A DNA stretch of 54,463 nucleotides from Catellatospora sp. KI3 (GCF_029948125.1 NZ_JASAMB010000034.1:1-54463); one strand, 5' to 3'; shown: positions 24,067-32,949, numbered from the stretch's first letter. Notes: generated by a model not told the origin, from the letters alone. Made by a program: numbers and translations.

Positions 24067-25320
24067 ATGACCCGTCCCCGCTGGTACACCGCCCTACTGT
24101 CCGGCGTCGCGGCCCTGGCCGCCGCGACGGCCGCGACCGCCGCCGCCATCGCGCCCGCCCAGGCCGCCGCGACCCTGACCCAGGTCACCGGCTTCGGCAG
24201 CAACCCCGGTGCCCTGTCCATGTACGCCTACCGGCCCACCGGCCTGCCCACCGGTGCCCCGCTGGTCGTGGCGCTACACGGCTGCACCCAGACCGCCAAC
24301 GACTACTTCGCCAACTCCGGCTGGCAGAAGTACGCCGACCTGTACGGCTTCGCCCTGGTGCTGCCGCAGCAGAGCTCGGCCAACAACACGAACTCCTGCT
24401 TCAACTTCTTCCAGCCCGCCGACACCACGCGCGGGCAGGGCGAGGCGCTGTCGGTCAAGCAGATGGTCGACTACGCCAAGACGAACTACGGCTCCGACGC
24501 CGCCCGGGTGTACGTGACCGGACTGTCGGCGGGCGGGGCGATGACCTCGGTCATGCTCGCCACCTACCCCGACGTGTTCGCGGGCGGGGCGGTGGTCGCC
24601 GGGCTGGCCTACCGCTGCGCCACCGACACGTCCAGCGCCTACACCTGCATGTACGGCGCGGTCAGCAAGACCCCGACCCAGTGGGGCGACCTGGTCCGCA
24701 ACGCCTACGCCGGGTACGCCGGGCCGTGGCCGAAGGTGTCGGTCTGGGCGGGCAGCTCCGACCCGACCGTGGTGCCGGCCAACGCCGACGAGCTGCGCGA
24801 CCAGTGGGTCAACGTGCACGGCGTCAGCACCACCGCCACCGGCACGAGCGCGCTGCCCGCGAGCACGACCCGCACCGTGTACGGGACCGGCCAGGTGATC
24901 ACCTACCGGGTGCAGGGCATCGGGCACGGGACGCCGGTCGACCCGGGCAGCGGCGTGGAGCAGTGCGGCAACGCGGCCGCCTACTTCCTGGACTCCATCT
25001 GCTCGTCGTACCGCATCGCCCTGGACTGGGGCCTGGCCACCGGCGGCCCGGCGCCGTCCCCCAGCGCCTCGACCGCTCCGAGCCCCGCACCCAGCGCTTC
25101 GGCCTCGCCGAGCGCGTCGCCCAGCCCCAGCCCGACCAACCAGCCGTGCTTCACGGCCAGCAACTACGCCCACACCACGGCCGGGCGGGCCCACCAGAGC
25201 GGCGGCTACACCTACGCCAACGGCTCCAACCAGGCCATGGGCCTGTGGAACGTGGCGATAACCCACACCCTGCGGCAGACCGCCCCCAACTACTACGTCC
25301 TGGCCGACGGCCAGTGCTGA
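24067..25320 (+). CDS. Secreted PHB-depolymerase-family (CE1-like) esterase with C-terminal binding domain
   Basis: The 417-residue secreted enzyme has a signal peptide ending around ALAA...PAQA (residue 33). A catalytic domain includes the oxyanion region VVALHGCTQTANDYF, the nucleophile motif GLSAGGAM (Ser154) and a late GIGHGTPVDPG histidine. A Ser/Pro linker (about 330-358) leads to a roughly 55-residue tail beginning CFTASNYAHTTAGRAHQSGG that resembles substrate-binding domains of extracellular PHB depolymerases. Likely it hydrolyses polyhydroxybutyrate or an acylated polysaccharide outside the cell. The 3-hydroxybutyrate dehydrogenase at 7070 would fit downstream use of the monomer. A long hairpin follows the stop. 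Confidence 0.87.
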   Translation: MTRPRWYTALLSGVAALAAATAATAAAIAPAQAAATLTQVTGFGSNPGALSMYAYRPTGLPTGAPLVVALHGCTQTANDYFANSGWQKYADLYGFALVLPQQSSANNTNSCFNFFQPADTTRGQGEALSVKQMVDYAKTNYGSDAARVYVTGLSAGGAMTSVMLATYPDVFAGGAVVAGLAYRCATDTSSAYTCMYGAVSKTPTQWGDLVRNAYAGYAGPWPKVSVWAGSSDPTVVPANADELRDQWVNVHGVSTTATGTSALPASTTRTVYGTGQVITYRVQGIGHGTPVDPGSGVEQCGNAAAYFLDSICSSYRIALDWGLATGGPAPSPSASTAPSPAPSASASPSASPSPSPTNQPCFTASNYAHTTAGRAHQSGGYTYANGSNQAMGLWNVAITHTLRQTAPNYYVLADGQC

Positions 25321-25326
25321 CGTGAC

Positions 25327-25388
25327 TGCGGTTTCGGGGAAAGCGCAGGAATTCGACCCGGGATTCCAGCACTTTCCCCGAAACCGCA
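25327..25388. repeat. Long inverted repeat, TTTCGGGGAAAG family, copy 1
   Basis: Arms of 28 bases begin TGCGGTTTCGGGGAAAGCGC and return as GCACTTTCCCCGAAACCGCA, with a 6-base loop at 25355-25360. It lies 6 bases after the esterase stop, so it could double as a terminator. A related copy is at 30940-31000. Confidence 0.8.
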
Positions 25389-25452
25389 CGACGGATTGAC
25401 CCGTGCGCGTGGCGTCCGGTGTGGATGGTCGGTGGGCGGTAGCGTGCCGGGC

Positions 25453-27333
25453 GTGACGGAGTCGCAGGGGGTGGCGGCGCTGCCGGAGCTGGCCGCCGAG
25501 GACTGGATGGCGCACGCCGAGGCGTTCGCCAACACCGGGTTCTGGGCGGTGGCGCGGCGCCTGCCCGCGCTGGTCCGCGAGTCGCTGCGGCTGGCCTGGG
25601 CGGCCAATCCGCGCGACACCGTCGCCGCCATCGGGCTGCAGCTGCTCGCCGGGTCGATGACCACGCTGGGCCTGCTGGCGACCAGCAACGTCCTGGCCAA
25701 CCTGTTCAGCGAGGGCCCCACCCCGGAGCGGGTCCGGGCGGCGCTGCCCGCGCTGTGCTGGGCCGCGGCCGCGGTGACCGCGCGCGGGGCCCTGGGCATC
25801 GCCGCGGGCTGGGCCCAGAGCCGCCTGCGGCCGCAGATCGACCTCCAGGTCGAGCTGCAGATGTACGAGGCCACCACCCGCGTCGACCTCGCCGCCTTCG
25901 ACGACCCGGGCTTCGCCCAGGAGATGGACCGCGCCCGGGACCGGGGCATGCGCGAGTCGGCCTGGATCGTCGACTCCACCGTCGATCTGATCACCGGCGT
26001 GGCGGGCATCGCCGCGGCCGGGGCCGCCGTCGCGGTCATCGCGCCGCTGCTGCTGCCGTGCCTGCTGGTGGCCGGGGCGCCGACCGCCGTGACCGCGATC
26101 CGGGTGGCCCGGCGCGAGTACCTGCTGATGCTCAAGCACTACGACCGCCGCCGCCGCGCCTGGATGCTGGCGGTGCTGCTGGCCAACCGATACACCGCCG
26201 CCGAGCTGCGCGCCTTCCAGATGCGCGACTACCTGCTCGGGCAGTACCGCACCCTGATGGGCGCCGAGACCCGGCTGTCGCTGCAGCTCGCCGGTGAGCA
26301 GACCGCCATGCGGGCGGTCGGGGCCGGGCTCACCGGCCTGGCCAGCGCGGGCATGTACGCGCTGCTGGCGTTCCTGCTGATGGGCGGCCTGGTGCCGCTG
26401 GCCGCGGCGGCGACCGCGCTGTTCGCCGTGCAGGCGGCGAGTGCGAGCCTGCGGACCACCACGTTCTCGATCAACCGGCTGTACGAGGACGCGCTCTACT
26501 ACACCGACTTCCGCGCGTTCCTGCGCCGGGCCGCCGAGCGGGTGCCCGAGGCCAGCAGCGCCGCCGTCGAGCGGGTCGACCAGGTGCGGGTCGAGGAGGT
26601 GTCGTTCACGTACCTCGGGGCGCAGCGGCCGGCCCTGGACCGGGTGTCGCTGGCCGTGCACCGGGGCCAGGTCGTCGCGCTGGTGGGGGAGAACGGCTCG
26701 GGCAAGAGCACCCTGGCCATGCTGCTCGCGGGCCTGTACCGGCCCAGCGGCGGCACCGTGGCCTGGGACGGGGTCGACCTGAACCAGCTCGATCCCGACC
26801 AGGCGGCCGCGCAGGTGGCGATGATCAGCCAGCAGTACTACAAGTTCCCGTTCAGCGTGCAGGCCAACATCCACATCGGGCGGCACGACACCGAGTACGA
26901 CCACGACCGGGCCGAAGGCGCCGCCCGTGCGGCCGCCGCCCACGACATGATCACCGAGCTGCCGCACGGCTACGCCACGCTGCTGTCCAAGGAGTTCAAG
27001 GAGGGGCAGGACCTGTCCGGCGGGCAGTGGCAGCGGCTGGTCGCCGCGCGCGGCATCTACCGCGACGCCACCATCCTGATCGCCGACGAGCCGTCCTCGG
27101 CGCTGGACGCCAAGGCCGAGCACGCCTTCTTCGCCCAGCTGCGCCGCCACCCCGAGCGGATCATCGTGCTGATCACGCACCGGCTGGCCAACGTACGCTC
27201 CGCCGACGCCATCCACGTGCTGCACGAGGGCAGGCTGGTCGAGTCGGGCACGCACGACGAGCTGATGGCCCTCGGCGGCCGGTACGCCGACCTGTTCACC
27301 CTGCAGGCCAGCGGCTACCAGGCCCAGCCCTAG
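25453..27333 (+). CDS. ABC exporter, fused membrane and ATPase domains
   Basis: A 626-residue half-exporter. A membrane domain occupies roughly 1-350 (hydrophobic segments [57 protein letters not shown]). The ATPase domain has Walker [10 protein letters not shown] (about 412-420), Q-loop [12 protein letters not shown], signature LSGGQWQRL and Walker [13 protein letters not shown], then ITHRL. It probably works as a homodimer exporting a lipid, peptide or drug. I chose GTG 25453, with GTG 25444 or TTG 25396 as weaker options. No peptide precursor or modifying enzyme is nearby to indicate cargo. Its stop overlaps the convergent gene's stop. Confidence 0.85.
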   Translation: MTESQGVAALPELAAEDWMAHAEAFANTGFWAVARRLPALVRESLRLAWAANPRDTVAAIGLQLLAGSMTTLGLLATSNVLANLFSEGPTPERVRAALPALCWAAAAVTARGALGIAAGWAQSRLRPQIDLQVELQMYEATTRVDLAAFDDPGFAQEMDRARDRGMRESAWIVDSTVDLITGVAGIAAAGAAVAVIAPLLLPCLLVAGAPTAVTAIRVARREYLLMLKHYDRRRRAWMLAVLLANRYTAAELRAFQMRDYLLGQYRTLMGAETRLSLQLAGEQTAMRAVGAGLTGLASAGMYALLAFLLMGGLVPLAAAATALFAVQAASASLRTTTFSINRLYEDALYYTDFRAFLRRAAERVPEASSAAVERVDQVRVEEVSFTYLGAQRPALDRVSLAVHRGQVVALVGENGSGKSTLAMLLAGLYRPSGGTVAWDGVDLNQLDPDQAAAQVAMISQQYYKFPFSVQANIHIGRHDTEYDHDRAEGAARAAAAHDMITELPHGYATLLSKEFKEGQDLSGGQWQRLVAARGIYRDATILIADEPSSALDAKAEHAFFAQLRRHPERIIVLITHRLANVRSADAIHVLHEGRLVESGTHDELMALGGRYADLFTLQASGYQAQP

Positions 27334-27917
27334 GCGGTCGTCCGGCGCGGCGGCGTGCTCGCCCCGGCGGGGTGCCCGACCTGGTAGAGGCCGTGCACGA
27401 ACACCAGGTCGTACGCGCCGGCGCCGGACCCGGTGCGCACCACCCAGCGGCTGGCCACCTCCGGGTCGAGCTGCCGCGCGCCCGGGTACGCGCCGAGCAC
27501 GTCGTCGACCACCGCCGACCAGGGCGCCACCTGGTCGGGTGCGCGGGGCGGGGGCGCCGACGACGGCTCGGCCCGCACCAGCCAGGCGTGCAGTACGACG
27601 CCGTCCGTGCCGGTGGTCGCCTCCCAGCGCAGGTCCGGCCACGGACCCGGCAGCCGCCACGTGTACGCGGTGAGCGTCAGGTCGCCGAACGGCACCGGCC
27701 GCTCGGCGTCCGGCGGCCCGATCACGGCCTGGTAGAGGTCCAGCCCGCGCGGGCTGCGCCGGGAGCGCAGCAGCTGCTGCCAGCGGTGGTGGGCGGCGAG
27801 GTAGTCGGCGCGGGCGGCGCCCAGGCCGGTGTACGCCACCTCGACGAGCTCGGGCTGGTAGTCGTCCATGCGCCGCAGCAGCATGAACACGAACTCCCGC
27901 CGCGCGAACCCCCGCAT
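27330..27917 (-). CDS. Hypothetical protein
   Basis: A 195-residue cytoplasmic protein I do not recognise. It has a basic N-terminus ([20 protein letters not shown]) and a Trp/Arg-rich middle ([20 protein letters not shown]). A strand-rich C-terminal half follows ([38 protein letters not shown]). ATG 27917 is preceded by AGGAGGCACGGG, a very good ribosome-binding site. Its stop codon shares bases with that of the convergent ABC exporter. No domain, membrane segment or signal peptide is apparent. Confidence 0.7.
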   Translation of the reverse strand: MRGFARREFVFMLLRRMDDYQPELVEVAYTGLGAARADYLAAHHRWQQLLRSRRSPRGLDLYQAVIGPPDAERPVPFGDLTLTAYTWRLPGPWPDLRWEATTGTDGVVLHAWLVRAEPSSAPPPRAPDQVAPWSAVVDDVLGAYPGARQLDPEVASRWVVRTGSGAGAYDLVFVHGLYQVGHPAGASTPPRRTTA

Positions 27918-27990
27918 CCCGTGCCTCCTGTCGTCCGGCCGCACGGTCAGCTTCGCAGAAGTGCCCGTGCGGCCCGGCCCGGCCGTCGGC

Positions 27991-28467
27991 TCAGCTGGAC
28001 GTGTTCATCAGGGCCGCCAGCACGGTGGCACCGCCGCAGCACAGCACGCCCACGCCCAGCGTGATCAGCATGATGAGGTAGTTGGACCACAGGCCGAAGG
28101 TGGTCACGTCGGTGCCGAAGCCGTCCTTCACCCGGTTGCGCCAGCCGCCGAACCGGAAGTTCAGCTGGTGGGCGGCGCCCGCCTGGACCGTCAGCCGCGT
28201 CTTGATCATCGGCATGCCGAGGAAGTCGGTGACCTTGACCTCGTGCGGTCCGGCCGGGACCACGACGTGGTACGTGCCCTCCGAGCCGAACGGCACGTTC
28301 CGGCCGTCGATCTTCAGGCGGGAGGTGGCGGCGGCCGACACCAGGTACGGTCCGCGGTTGAAGCTCGCCACGATGACGCCGTGCCCCTCCGGCAGCGGCA
28401 CGGGCACCTGGTAGGCGGCGTAGGGCTGGACGGGGCCAGAGTAAGAGGGATTCACGCGGCAGATCAT
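27991..28467 (-). CDS. Membrane-anchored protein of unknown function
   Basis: A 158-residue protein with a Pro/Tyr-rich N-terminus ([20 protein letters not shown]). The beta-rich central domain [18 protein letters not shown], then [19 protein letters not shown], looks like a PEGA/carboxypeptidase-regulatory type fold. One C-terminal membrane helix, [20 protein letters not shown], comes before the end. ATG 28467 is chosen; GTG 28455 is possible but lacks a ribosome-binding site. It is transcribed divergently from the DUF998 gene. Confidence 0.68.
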   Translation of the reverse strand: MICRVNPSYSGPVQPYAAYQVPVPLPEGHGVIVASFNRGPYLVSAAATSRLKIDGRNVPFGSEGTYHVVVPAGPHEVKVTDFLGMPMIKTRLTVQAGAAHQLNFRFGGWRNRVKDGFGTDVTTFGLWSNYLIMLITLGVGVLCCGGATVLAALMNTSS

Positions 28468-28538
28468 GCCAGACCGTCCGTTGTACGGCAGCCCTCGGCG
28501 GAGCTGCGGCGGTGCCCCGAAAAAATCTTGAAAGTGCG

Positions 28539-28565
28539 TGTCGGATCCTGGGCCGGCCGTTCGAG
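28539..28565 (+). promoter_or_regulatory. Candidate ECF42-type promoter, module 2
   Basis: TGTCGG (28539-28544), 17 bases, then CGAG (28562-28565), about 40 bases ahead of the DUF998 start. The downstream bases GAGGACCAGGTG match the sequence after the first module's -10. See 2371-2398. Confidence 0.45.
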
Positions 28566-28603
28566 GACCAGGTGTAGGCCTCGAAACCGAAGGAGACACC
28601 CAG

Positions 28604-29260
28604 ATGACCGCCGCCGCCGCCACCTGCCCGCCGCTGCCGGTCCGGATCACCAAGTCGCTGCTCGGGTACGGCGTGATCGCCGGCCCGATCTACGTGGTGA
28701 CCGGCCTGGCCCAGGCGCTGACCCGCGACGGGTTCGACCTGTCCCGCCACGCCTGGAGCCTGCTGGCCAACGGCGAGCACGGCTGGATCCAGATCGCGAA
28801 CTTCATCGTCGCCGGGCTGATGACCGTCGCCGCCGCCGTCGGCCTGCGCCGGGCCCTGCCCGCCGGCCGCCGCCGCTGGGCCCCGCTCCTGCTCGCCGGC
28901 TACGGCCTGAGCCTGGTCGGCGCCGGGGTCTTCCGCGCCGACGCCGTCCAGGGGTTCCCCGTCGGCGCGCCGGAGACCACCGCGGTCAGCTGGCACGGCA
29001 TGCTGCATCTCATGCTCGGCGGCATCGGCTTCGGGTGCCTGGTCGCGGCCTGCTTCGTGCTGGCGCGCGGCCTCGCCCGCGACGGTGCGCGCGGCCTGGC
29101 CCGGTTCTCGCGGATCACGGGCGTGGTGTTCCCGGCCGCGTTCGCGGGCATCGCCAGCGGCTCGCACGGCCCCACGACGCTGGCCTTCGTCGCCGCCGTG
29201 GTGCTCGCCTGGGCCTGGCTGAGCACCGTCAGCGTCCACTTCTACCGCACCGCCGCCTGA
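28604..29260 (+). CDS. DUF998-family membrane protein
   Basis: A 218-residue integral membrane protein with about six helices and the DUF998 look: YGVIAGPIYVVTGLAQALTR, then FDLSRHAWSLLANGEHGWIQ, GVFRADAVQGFPVGAPE and SWHGMLHLMLGGIGFGCLVA. The function of the family is unknown. AAGGAGA precedes the ATG. The DGPF gene follows after 33 bases and the ECF42 gene after that. The candidate ECF42 promoter lies in front of this gene, so all three probably form one sigma-controlled unit. Confidence 0.85.
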   Translation: MTAAAATCPPLPVRITKSLLGYGVIAGPIYVVTGLAQALTRDGFDLSRHAWSLLANGEHGWIQIANFIVAGLMTVAAAVGLRRALPAGRRRWAPLLLAGYGLSLVGAGVFRADAVQGFPVGAPETTAVSWHGMLHLMLGGIGFGCLVAACFVLARGLARDGARGLARFSRITGVVFPAAFAGIASGSHGPTTLAFVAAVVLAWAWLSTVSVHFYRTAA

Positions 29261-29293
29261 ACGACCTGACATCCGACACGAGAGGACCACGTC

Positions 29294-29665
29294 ATGCGAT
29301 ACCTGATGCTGCTCAAGGGGCGCCGCCCCGACACCCCGCCGCCGCCCGGACTGATGGAGGCCATCCTCAAGCTCGGCGCCGAGGCGTCGGCCGCCGGTGC
29401 CCTGCTGGACACCGCCGGGCTGGCCCCGAGTGAGGCGGGAGCCACGGTCGGCCTCTACGGCGGGGCGCTGTCGGTGACCGACGGCCCGTTCGCCGAGGCC
29501 AAGGAGACCATCAGCTACGCGCTGTACCAGGTGCGGTCGAAGGAGGAGGCCGTCGAGTGGGCCTCGCGGTTCCTCGCCCTGCACCGCGACCTGTGGCCGG
29601 AGTGGGAGGGGGAGACCGAGTTGCTGAAGGTCTTCGGGCCGGAGGACTTCGGACCTCCCGCCTGA
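29294..29665 (+). CDS. YCII/DGPF-domain protein
   Basis: A 123-residue protein with the YCII-type start MRYLMLLKGRRPD and the DGPF motif in LSVTDGPFAEAKETIS. SYALYQVRSKEEAVEWASRF follows. It is the same family as the protein at 2442 and again next to an ECF42 sigma gene. The family's molecular role is unknown. ATG 29294 has AGAGGA upstream. Confidence 0.88.
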   Translation: MRYLMLLKGRRPDTPPPPGLMEAILKLGAEASAAGALLDTAGLAPSEAGATVGLYGGALSVTDGPFAEAKETISYALYQVRSKEEAVEWASRFLALHRDLWPEWEGETELLKVFGPEDFGPPA

Positions 29666-29695
29666 CCGGGCGCGTACGTGCGAGGATCGGTGGCC

Positions 29696-30922
29696 GTGGC
29701 TACCGATCCTCGTCGCGTCGTGGAGGCGGTCTGGCGGATCGAGTCCGCCCAGATCACCGCCGCCCTGGCCAGGCTGGTCGGCGACGTCGGGGTGGCCGAG
29801 GAGCTGGCGCAGGACGTGTTCGTCATCGCGCTGGAGCAGTGGACCGAGGCGGGGGTGCCCGACCATCCGGGCTCCTGGCTGATGGCGACCGCCAGGCACC
29901 GCGCCGTGGACCAGCTGCGGCGGCAGAGCGCGTACCGGCGCAAGCTGGCCGAGGTCGGGCGGGCCACGCCGGAGGCCGAGGATCCGGACCTGGCCGCCGA
30001 ACTCGACGACTACGTCGGCGACGACCTGCTGCGGCTCATCTTCACCACCTGCCACCCGGTGCTGTCGACCGAGGCCCGGGTCGCGCTCACGCTGCGCCTG
30101 CTCGGCGGGCTCACCACCGAGGAGATCGCGCGGGCGTACCTGGTGCCCGAGGCGACCGTCGGGCAGCGGATCACCCGCGCCAAGCGGACCCTGGCCGACA
30201 AGAGGGTGCCGATCGAGCTGCCGCCGCCCGCCGAGGCGGCGCAGCGGCTCGGCTCGGTGCTGGAGGTCGTCTACCTGGTCTTCAACGAGGGGTACGCCGC
30301 CACGGCCGGCGACGACTGGATGCGCCCCGCCCTGTGCGAGGAGGCGCTGCGGCTGGGCCGGGTCCTGGCCGCGCTGGCGCCGCGCGAGCCGGAGGTGCAC
30401 GGGCTGGTGGCGCTGATGGAGTTGCAGGCTTCGCGCGCCCCGGCCCGCACCGCCGCCGACGGCGCCCCGATCCTGCTGCAGGACCAGGACCGGCGCCGCT
30501 GGGACCGGCTGCTGATCCGGCGCGGCCTGGACGCGCTGGCCCGCGCGCACGGCACGTTCGGGCCGTACACGCTCCAGGCCGAGATCGCGGCCTGCCACGC
30601 CCGCGCCGCCACCGCCGACCGGACCGACTGGACCCGCATCGCCGCCCTGTACGAGGTGCTCGTCCACGTCTCGCCCTCGCCGGTCGTCGACCTCAACCGC
30701 GCCGTCGCGATCGCCAACGCGGGCGACGCCGAGGCGGCGCTGCGCATCGTCGACGGGCTGACCCTGCCCGGCTACGCTCTGCTGCCCGCGGTCCGCGGCG
30801 ACCTGCTCGCCCGGCTGGACCGTGCCGCTGAGGCGCGCACCGAGTTCGAGCGCGCGGCCGCGTTGACCCGCAACACCCGCGAACGCACCCTCTTCCAGTC
30901 CCGCGCCGACGCCCTCGCCTGA
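29696..30922 (+). CDS. ECF42-type RNA polymerase sigma factor with C-terminal TPR-like extension
   Basis: A 408-residue protein. Sigma region 2 (GVAEELAQDVFVIALEQWTE, then SWLMATARHRAVDQLRR) and sigma region 4 (EEIARAYLVPEATVGQRITR) are followed by a helical C-terminal half. That half contains LVALMELQASRAPART, RRWDRLLIRRGLDAL and VVDLNRAVAIANAGDAEAAL. I prefer GTG 29696 because GAGGA lies 9 bases before it; GTG 29678 and 29690 are in frame. It shares domain order with the sigma factor at 2795 but is diverged, so the two are paralogues rather than a recent duplication. Confidence 0.9.
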   Translation: MATDPRRVVEAVWRIESAQITAALARLVGDVGVAEELAQDVFVIALEQWTEAGVPDHPGSWLMATARHRAVDQLRRQSAYRRKLAEVGRATPEAEDPDLAAELDDYVGDDLLRLIFTTCHPVLSTEARVALTLRLLGGLTTEEIARAYLVPEATVGQRITRAKRTLADKRVPIELPPPAEAAQRLGSVLEVVYLVFNEGYAATAGDDWMRPALCEEALRLGRVLAALAPREPEVHGLVALMELQASRAPARTAADGAPILLQDQDRRRWDRLLIRRGLDALARAHGTFGPYTLQAEIAACHARAATADRTDWTRIAALYEVLVHVSPSPVVDLNRAVAIANAGDAEAALRIVDGLTLPGYALLPAVRGDLLARLDRAAEARTEFERAAALTRNTRERTLFQSRADALA

Positions 30923-30932
30923 CCCTCGGGGC

Positions 30933-30965
30933 GGTTCGTGCGGTTTCAGGGAAACTGCACGAACC
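30933..30965 (+). terminator. Strong hairpin terminator after second ECF42 gene
   Basis: GGTTCGTGCGGTTTC pairs with GAAACTGCACGAACC (14 of 15 bp) around a 3-base loop, 10 bases after the sigma-gene stop. It overlaps the start of the TTTCGGGGAAAG-type repeat. Confidence 0.75.
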
Positions 30966-31000
30966 GAGCCCAGGATTCCAGCACCTTCCCCGAAACTGCG
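30940..31000. repeat. Inverted repeat, TTTCGGGGAAAG family, copy 2
   Basis: GTGCGGTTTCAGGGAAACTG and the distal GATTCCAGCACCTTCCCCG with AAACTGCGCC match the arms of the element at 25327-25388. The shared GGATTCCAGCAC segment shows common descent. The left arm has diverged and now also pairs locally. Confidence 0.65.
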
Positions 31001-31042
31001 CCACCGGCCGCGGCGTGCGTGGGGTGGCGCGCGTCGGGTATG

Positions 31043-31058
31043 ACGGGGGTACCCCCGT
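31043..31058 (+). promoter_or_regulatory. Perfect 16-bp palindrome upstream of zinc peptidase
   Basis: ACGGGGGTACCCCCGT is perfectly self-complementary and ends 17 bases before the ATG at 31076. It may be an operator (G-run/C-run palindromes recall CsoR/RcnR-type metal sensors) or a leader hairpin. The regulator is unknown. Confidence 0.45.
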
Positions 31059-31075
31059 TGTGAAGGAGTGGCGTG

Positions 31076-31810
31076 ATGCCCGCCCGCCCCCGTACCGTGC
31101 TGTCCCTCGCGCTCGCCGCGGCCGCCGCCCTCACCCTGGGCTGCGGTTCGCTGCCGCTGCCCGACCCCGACCCGGCACCCGCCCCCACCCGCGACACCCG
31201 GCCCTCGGCCGAGCCGAGCGGGGGCGTGGACGGCACCATGACCGTCGAGGAGTTCCAGGACGACGCCGGTTCGGCGATCGACACCGCGGCGGAGTACTGG
31301 GCGGCGGTCTTCGCCGACTCCGGGCTGGAGTTCCGGCCGGTGAGCCGGATCGTGCCGTACCTGCGGGAGGGCGAGGTCAGCTGCGGCGGCGAGCCGATGC
31401 CCGCCAACAACGCCGCCTACTGCCCCGACGGTGATCTCATCGCCTACGACGCCGACTGGGCGGTGGCCGCGTTCCGGCAGGTCGGCGACGCCTTCCTGTA
31501 CTACCTGATCGGCCACGAGTACGCGCACGCGATCCAGGACCGGCTCAACGTGACGCACCGGTACACCATCGACCACGAGCTCCAGGCCGACTGCATGGCC
31601 GGGGCGTACCTGGGCGACGTGGTGCGCGCCGGGCGGCTGCGGGTCGACGACGGCGACCTCGACGAGCTGCGCACCGGCCTGGTCGCGGTCGCCGACGACC
31701 CGGACCAGCCGTGGTTCGCCCCGGGCTCGCACGGCACGGCGCAGCAGCGGTCGCAGGCGTTCTTCAACGGGTACGAGGACTCGCTGACCGCCTGCGACCT
31801 GACCGACTAG
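31076..31810 (+). CDS. Secreted neutral zinc metallopeptidase-like lipoprotein
   Basis: A 244-residue lipoprotein with lipobox LTLGC (Cys23), then a Pro/Asp-rich spacer. The catalytic domain shows HEYAH (His147, Glu148, His151) and the downstream HELQADCMAGAYLGD that supplies the third ligand in the YpfJ-like neutral zinc metallopeptidase family. The two cysteines in VSCGGEP and AYCPDG and the final ACDLTD are likely structural. GAAGGAG precedes the ATG. A perfect palindrome lies just upstream. The stop shares CTAG with the stop of the convergent TSUP gene. Confidence 0.85.
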   Translation: MPARPRTVLSLALAAAAALTLGCGSLPLPDPDPAPAPTRDTRPSAEPSGGVDGTMTVEEFQDDAGSAIDTAAEYWAAVFADSGLEFRPVSRIVPYLREGEVSCGGEPMPANNAAYCPDGDLIAYDADWAVAAFRQVGDAFLYYLIGHEYAHAIQDRLNVTHRYTIDHELQADCMAGAYLGDVVRAGRLRVDDGDLDELRTGLVAVADDPDQPWFAPGSHGTAQQRSQAFFNGYEDSLTACDLTD

Positions 31811-32751
31811 TTGGCCGCCCCGACGGGCTCGGGCTCGGCCGGGGCCGGGGTGCGGCTGGGCAGGGCGGGCAGGCCCGCGCCCCGGCGCAGCAGGATCCAC
31901 GCGACGGGCAGCACGATGAGCAGGCCCAGCGCGAGCGCGCCCACGACGGGGGTGCTCGCGCCGAGCAGCTTCGCGCCGCTGGCCACCAGCACGACCGTCA
32001 GCGCCCCGCGGATCAGGCCCGCCGGGGCGCGGGTGGAGACGGCCGCGCCGAGCAGCACGCCGGGCACGGCGCCCGCGACGAGGGTGGCGGTGAGGCCGAA
32101 CTGGAAGTCGCCGAACAGCAGGTGCGCGAGCGCGGCCGAGGCGACCAGCGGGACGGCTTGGACCAGGTCGGTGCCGACCAGCCGGTGCGGGTGCAGGCGC
32201 GGGTAGAGCGCCATCAGCGCGATGACGATGAGCGAGCCGGAGCCGACCGAGGTGACGCCCACCACCAGGCCGCCTACCACTCCGACCAGAACCGTCGGAA
32301 TTATGCGTACGCGAACAGGGGCGTGGTCGTCCGCGACGGCCTCCGCTAGCCCGGCGGCGGCGCGGCCCTGCGCGCGGATGCCCAGGACGACCTTGATGAC
32401 CAGGCCGGATGCGGCCAGCAGCAGGGCGGCGCCGAGCGCGTACTGGATGGTCTGCTCGAGGCCGTCGCCCTTCATCGCGCGGGCGATGAACACGCCGGCG
32501 AAGGCCGCCGGGATGCTGCCCGCGCAGAGCCAGCCGACCAGGGCCTTGTCGACCGTGCCGCGGCGCAGGTGCACGGCGCCGCCGAACGGCTTCATGATCG
32601 CGCTGGCGACCAGGTCGCTGGAGACGGCGGCCAGCGGGGCCACCCCGAACACCAGCACCAGCAGCGGGGTCATCAGCGCGCCGCCGCCCATGCCGGTGAG
32701 CCCGACGATGACGCCGACGACGAAGCCGCCCACCCCGACCCAGAGATCCAT
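31807..32751 (-). CDS. TSUP-family (TauE/SafE) membrane permease
   Basis: A 314-residue polytopic membrane protein, about eight helices in two repeats. It has the family start GGFVVGVIVGLTGMGGGALM and the second-repeat counterpart GGLVVGVTSVGSGSLIVIAL. Members export sulfite, sulfoacetate or related anions, or take up sulfur compounds; substrate is unclear here. The ATG at 32751 starts directly at the family N-terminus. It converges on the peptidase gene with overlapping TAG stops. No sulfur-metabolism gene is adjacent. Confidence 0.87.
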   Translation of the reverse strand: MDLWVGVGGFVVGVIVGLTGMGGGALMTPLLVLVFGVAPLAAVSSDLVASAIMKPFGGAVHLRRGTVDKALVGWLCAGSIPAAFAGVFIARAMKGDGLEQTIQYALGAALLLAASGLVIKVVLGIRAQGRAAAGLAEAVADDHAPVRVRIIPTVLVGVVGGLVVGVTSVGSGSLIVIALMALYPRLHPHRLVGTDLVQAVPLVASAALAHLLFGDFQFGLTATLVAGAVPGVLLGAAVSTRAPAGLIRGALTVVLVASGAKLLGASTPVVGALALGLLIVLPVAWILLRRGAGLPALPSRTPAPAEPEPVGAAN

Positions 32752-32929
32752 CAGGAGACCGTACCTGTGACCGGGCCGGATGTCGCATGTCGGGTTGCGG
32801 TCATCTCACTGCGCGGTCGGTTCGTCCCGCCTTTCGACCCGGGGTGCCGGGGCGCCGGGTGGGCACTGGGGCGGGTGCGGGAAAGCGGGAAAAGTGGGAC
32901 GGTCGGGGTGCGGTCCCCGGTCCGGAAAC

Positions 32930-32949
32930 TAGGATGAGGACGATCGTCC
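32930..32949 (+). promoter_or_regulatory. Candidate gnd promoter with palindromic operator
   Basis: TAGGAT (32930-32935) is a good actinobacterial -10. It is followed at once by the perfect palindrome GGACGATCGTCC (32938-32949), which would cover the transcription start. The rest of the gap 32752-33045 is G-rich and shows nothing else I can support. Confidence 0.4.

Noticed and set aside
25321..25452. Possible peptide precursor gene ahead of the ABC exporter.
   Set aside because: The stretch is a long hairpin with no small ORF having a ribosome-binding site, and no peptide-modifying enzyme is near.
24274..27660. A 1128-codon minus-strand open frame opposite the esterase and ABC exporter.
   Set aside because: Low-complexity translation, no motifs, and both plus-strand genes are clear.
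27947..32788. A 1613-codon open frame on the minus strand.
   Set aside because: It runs antisense or out of frame through well-supported genes and is Arg/Gly/Gln-rich without domains. Very high G+C removes stop codons in some frames.
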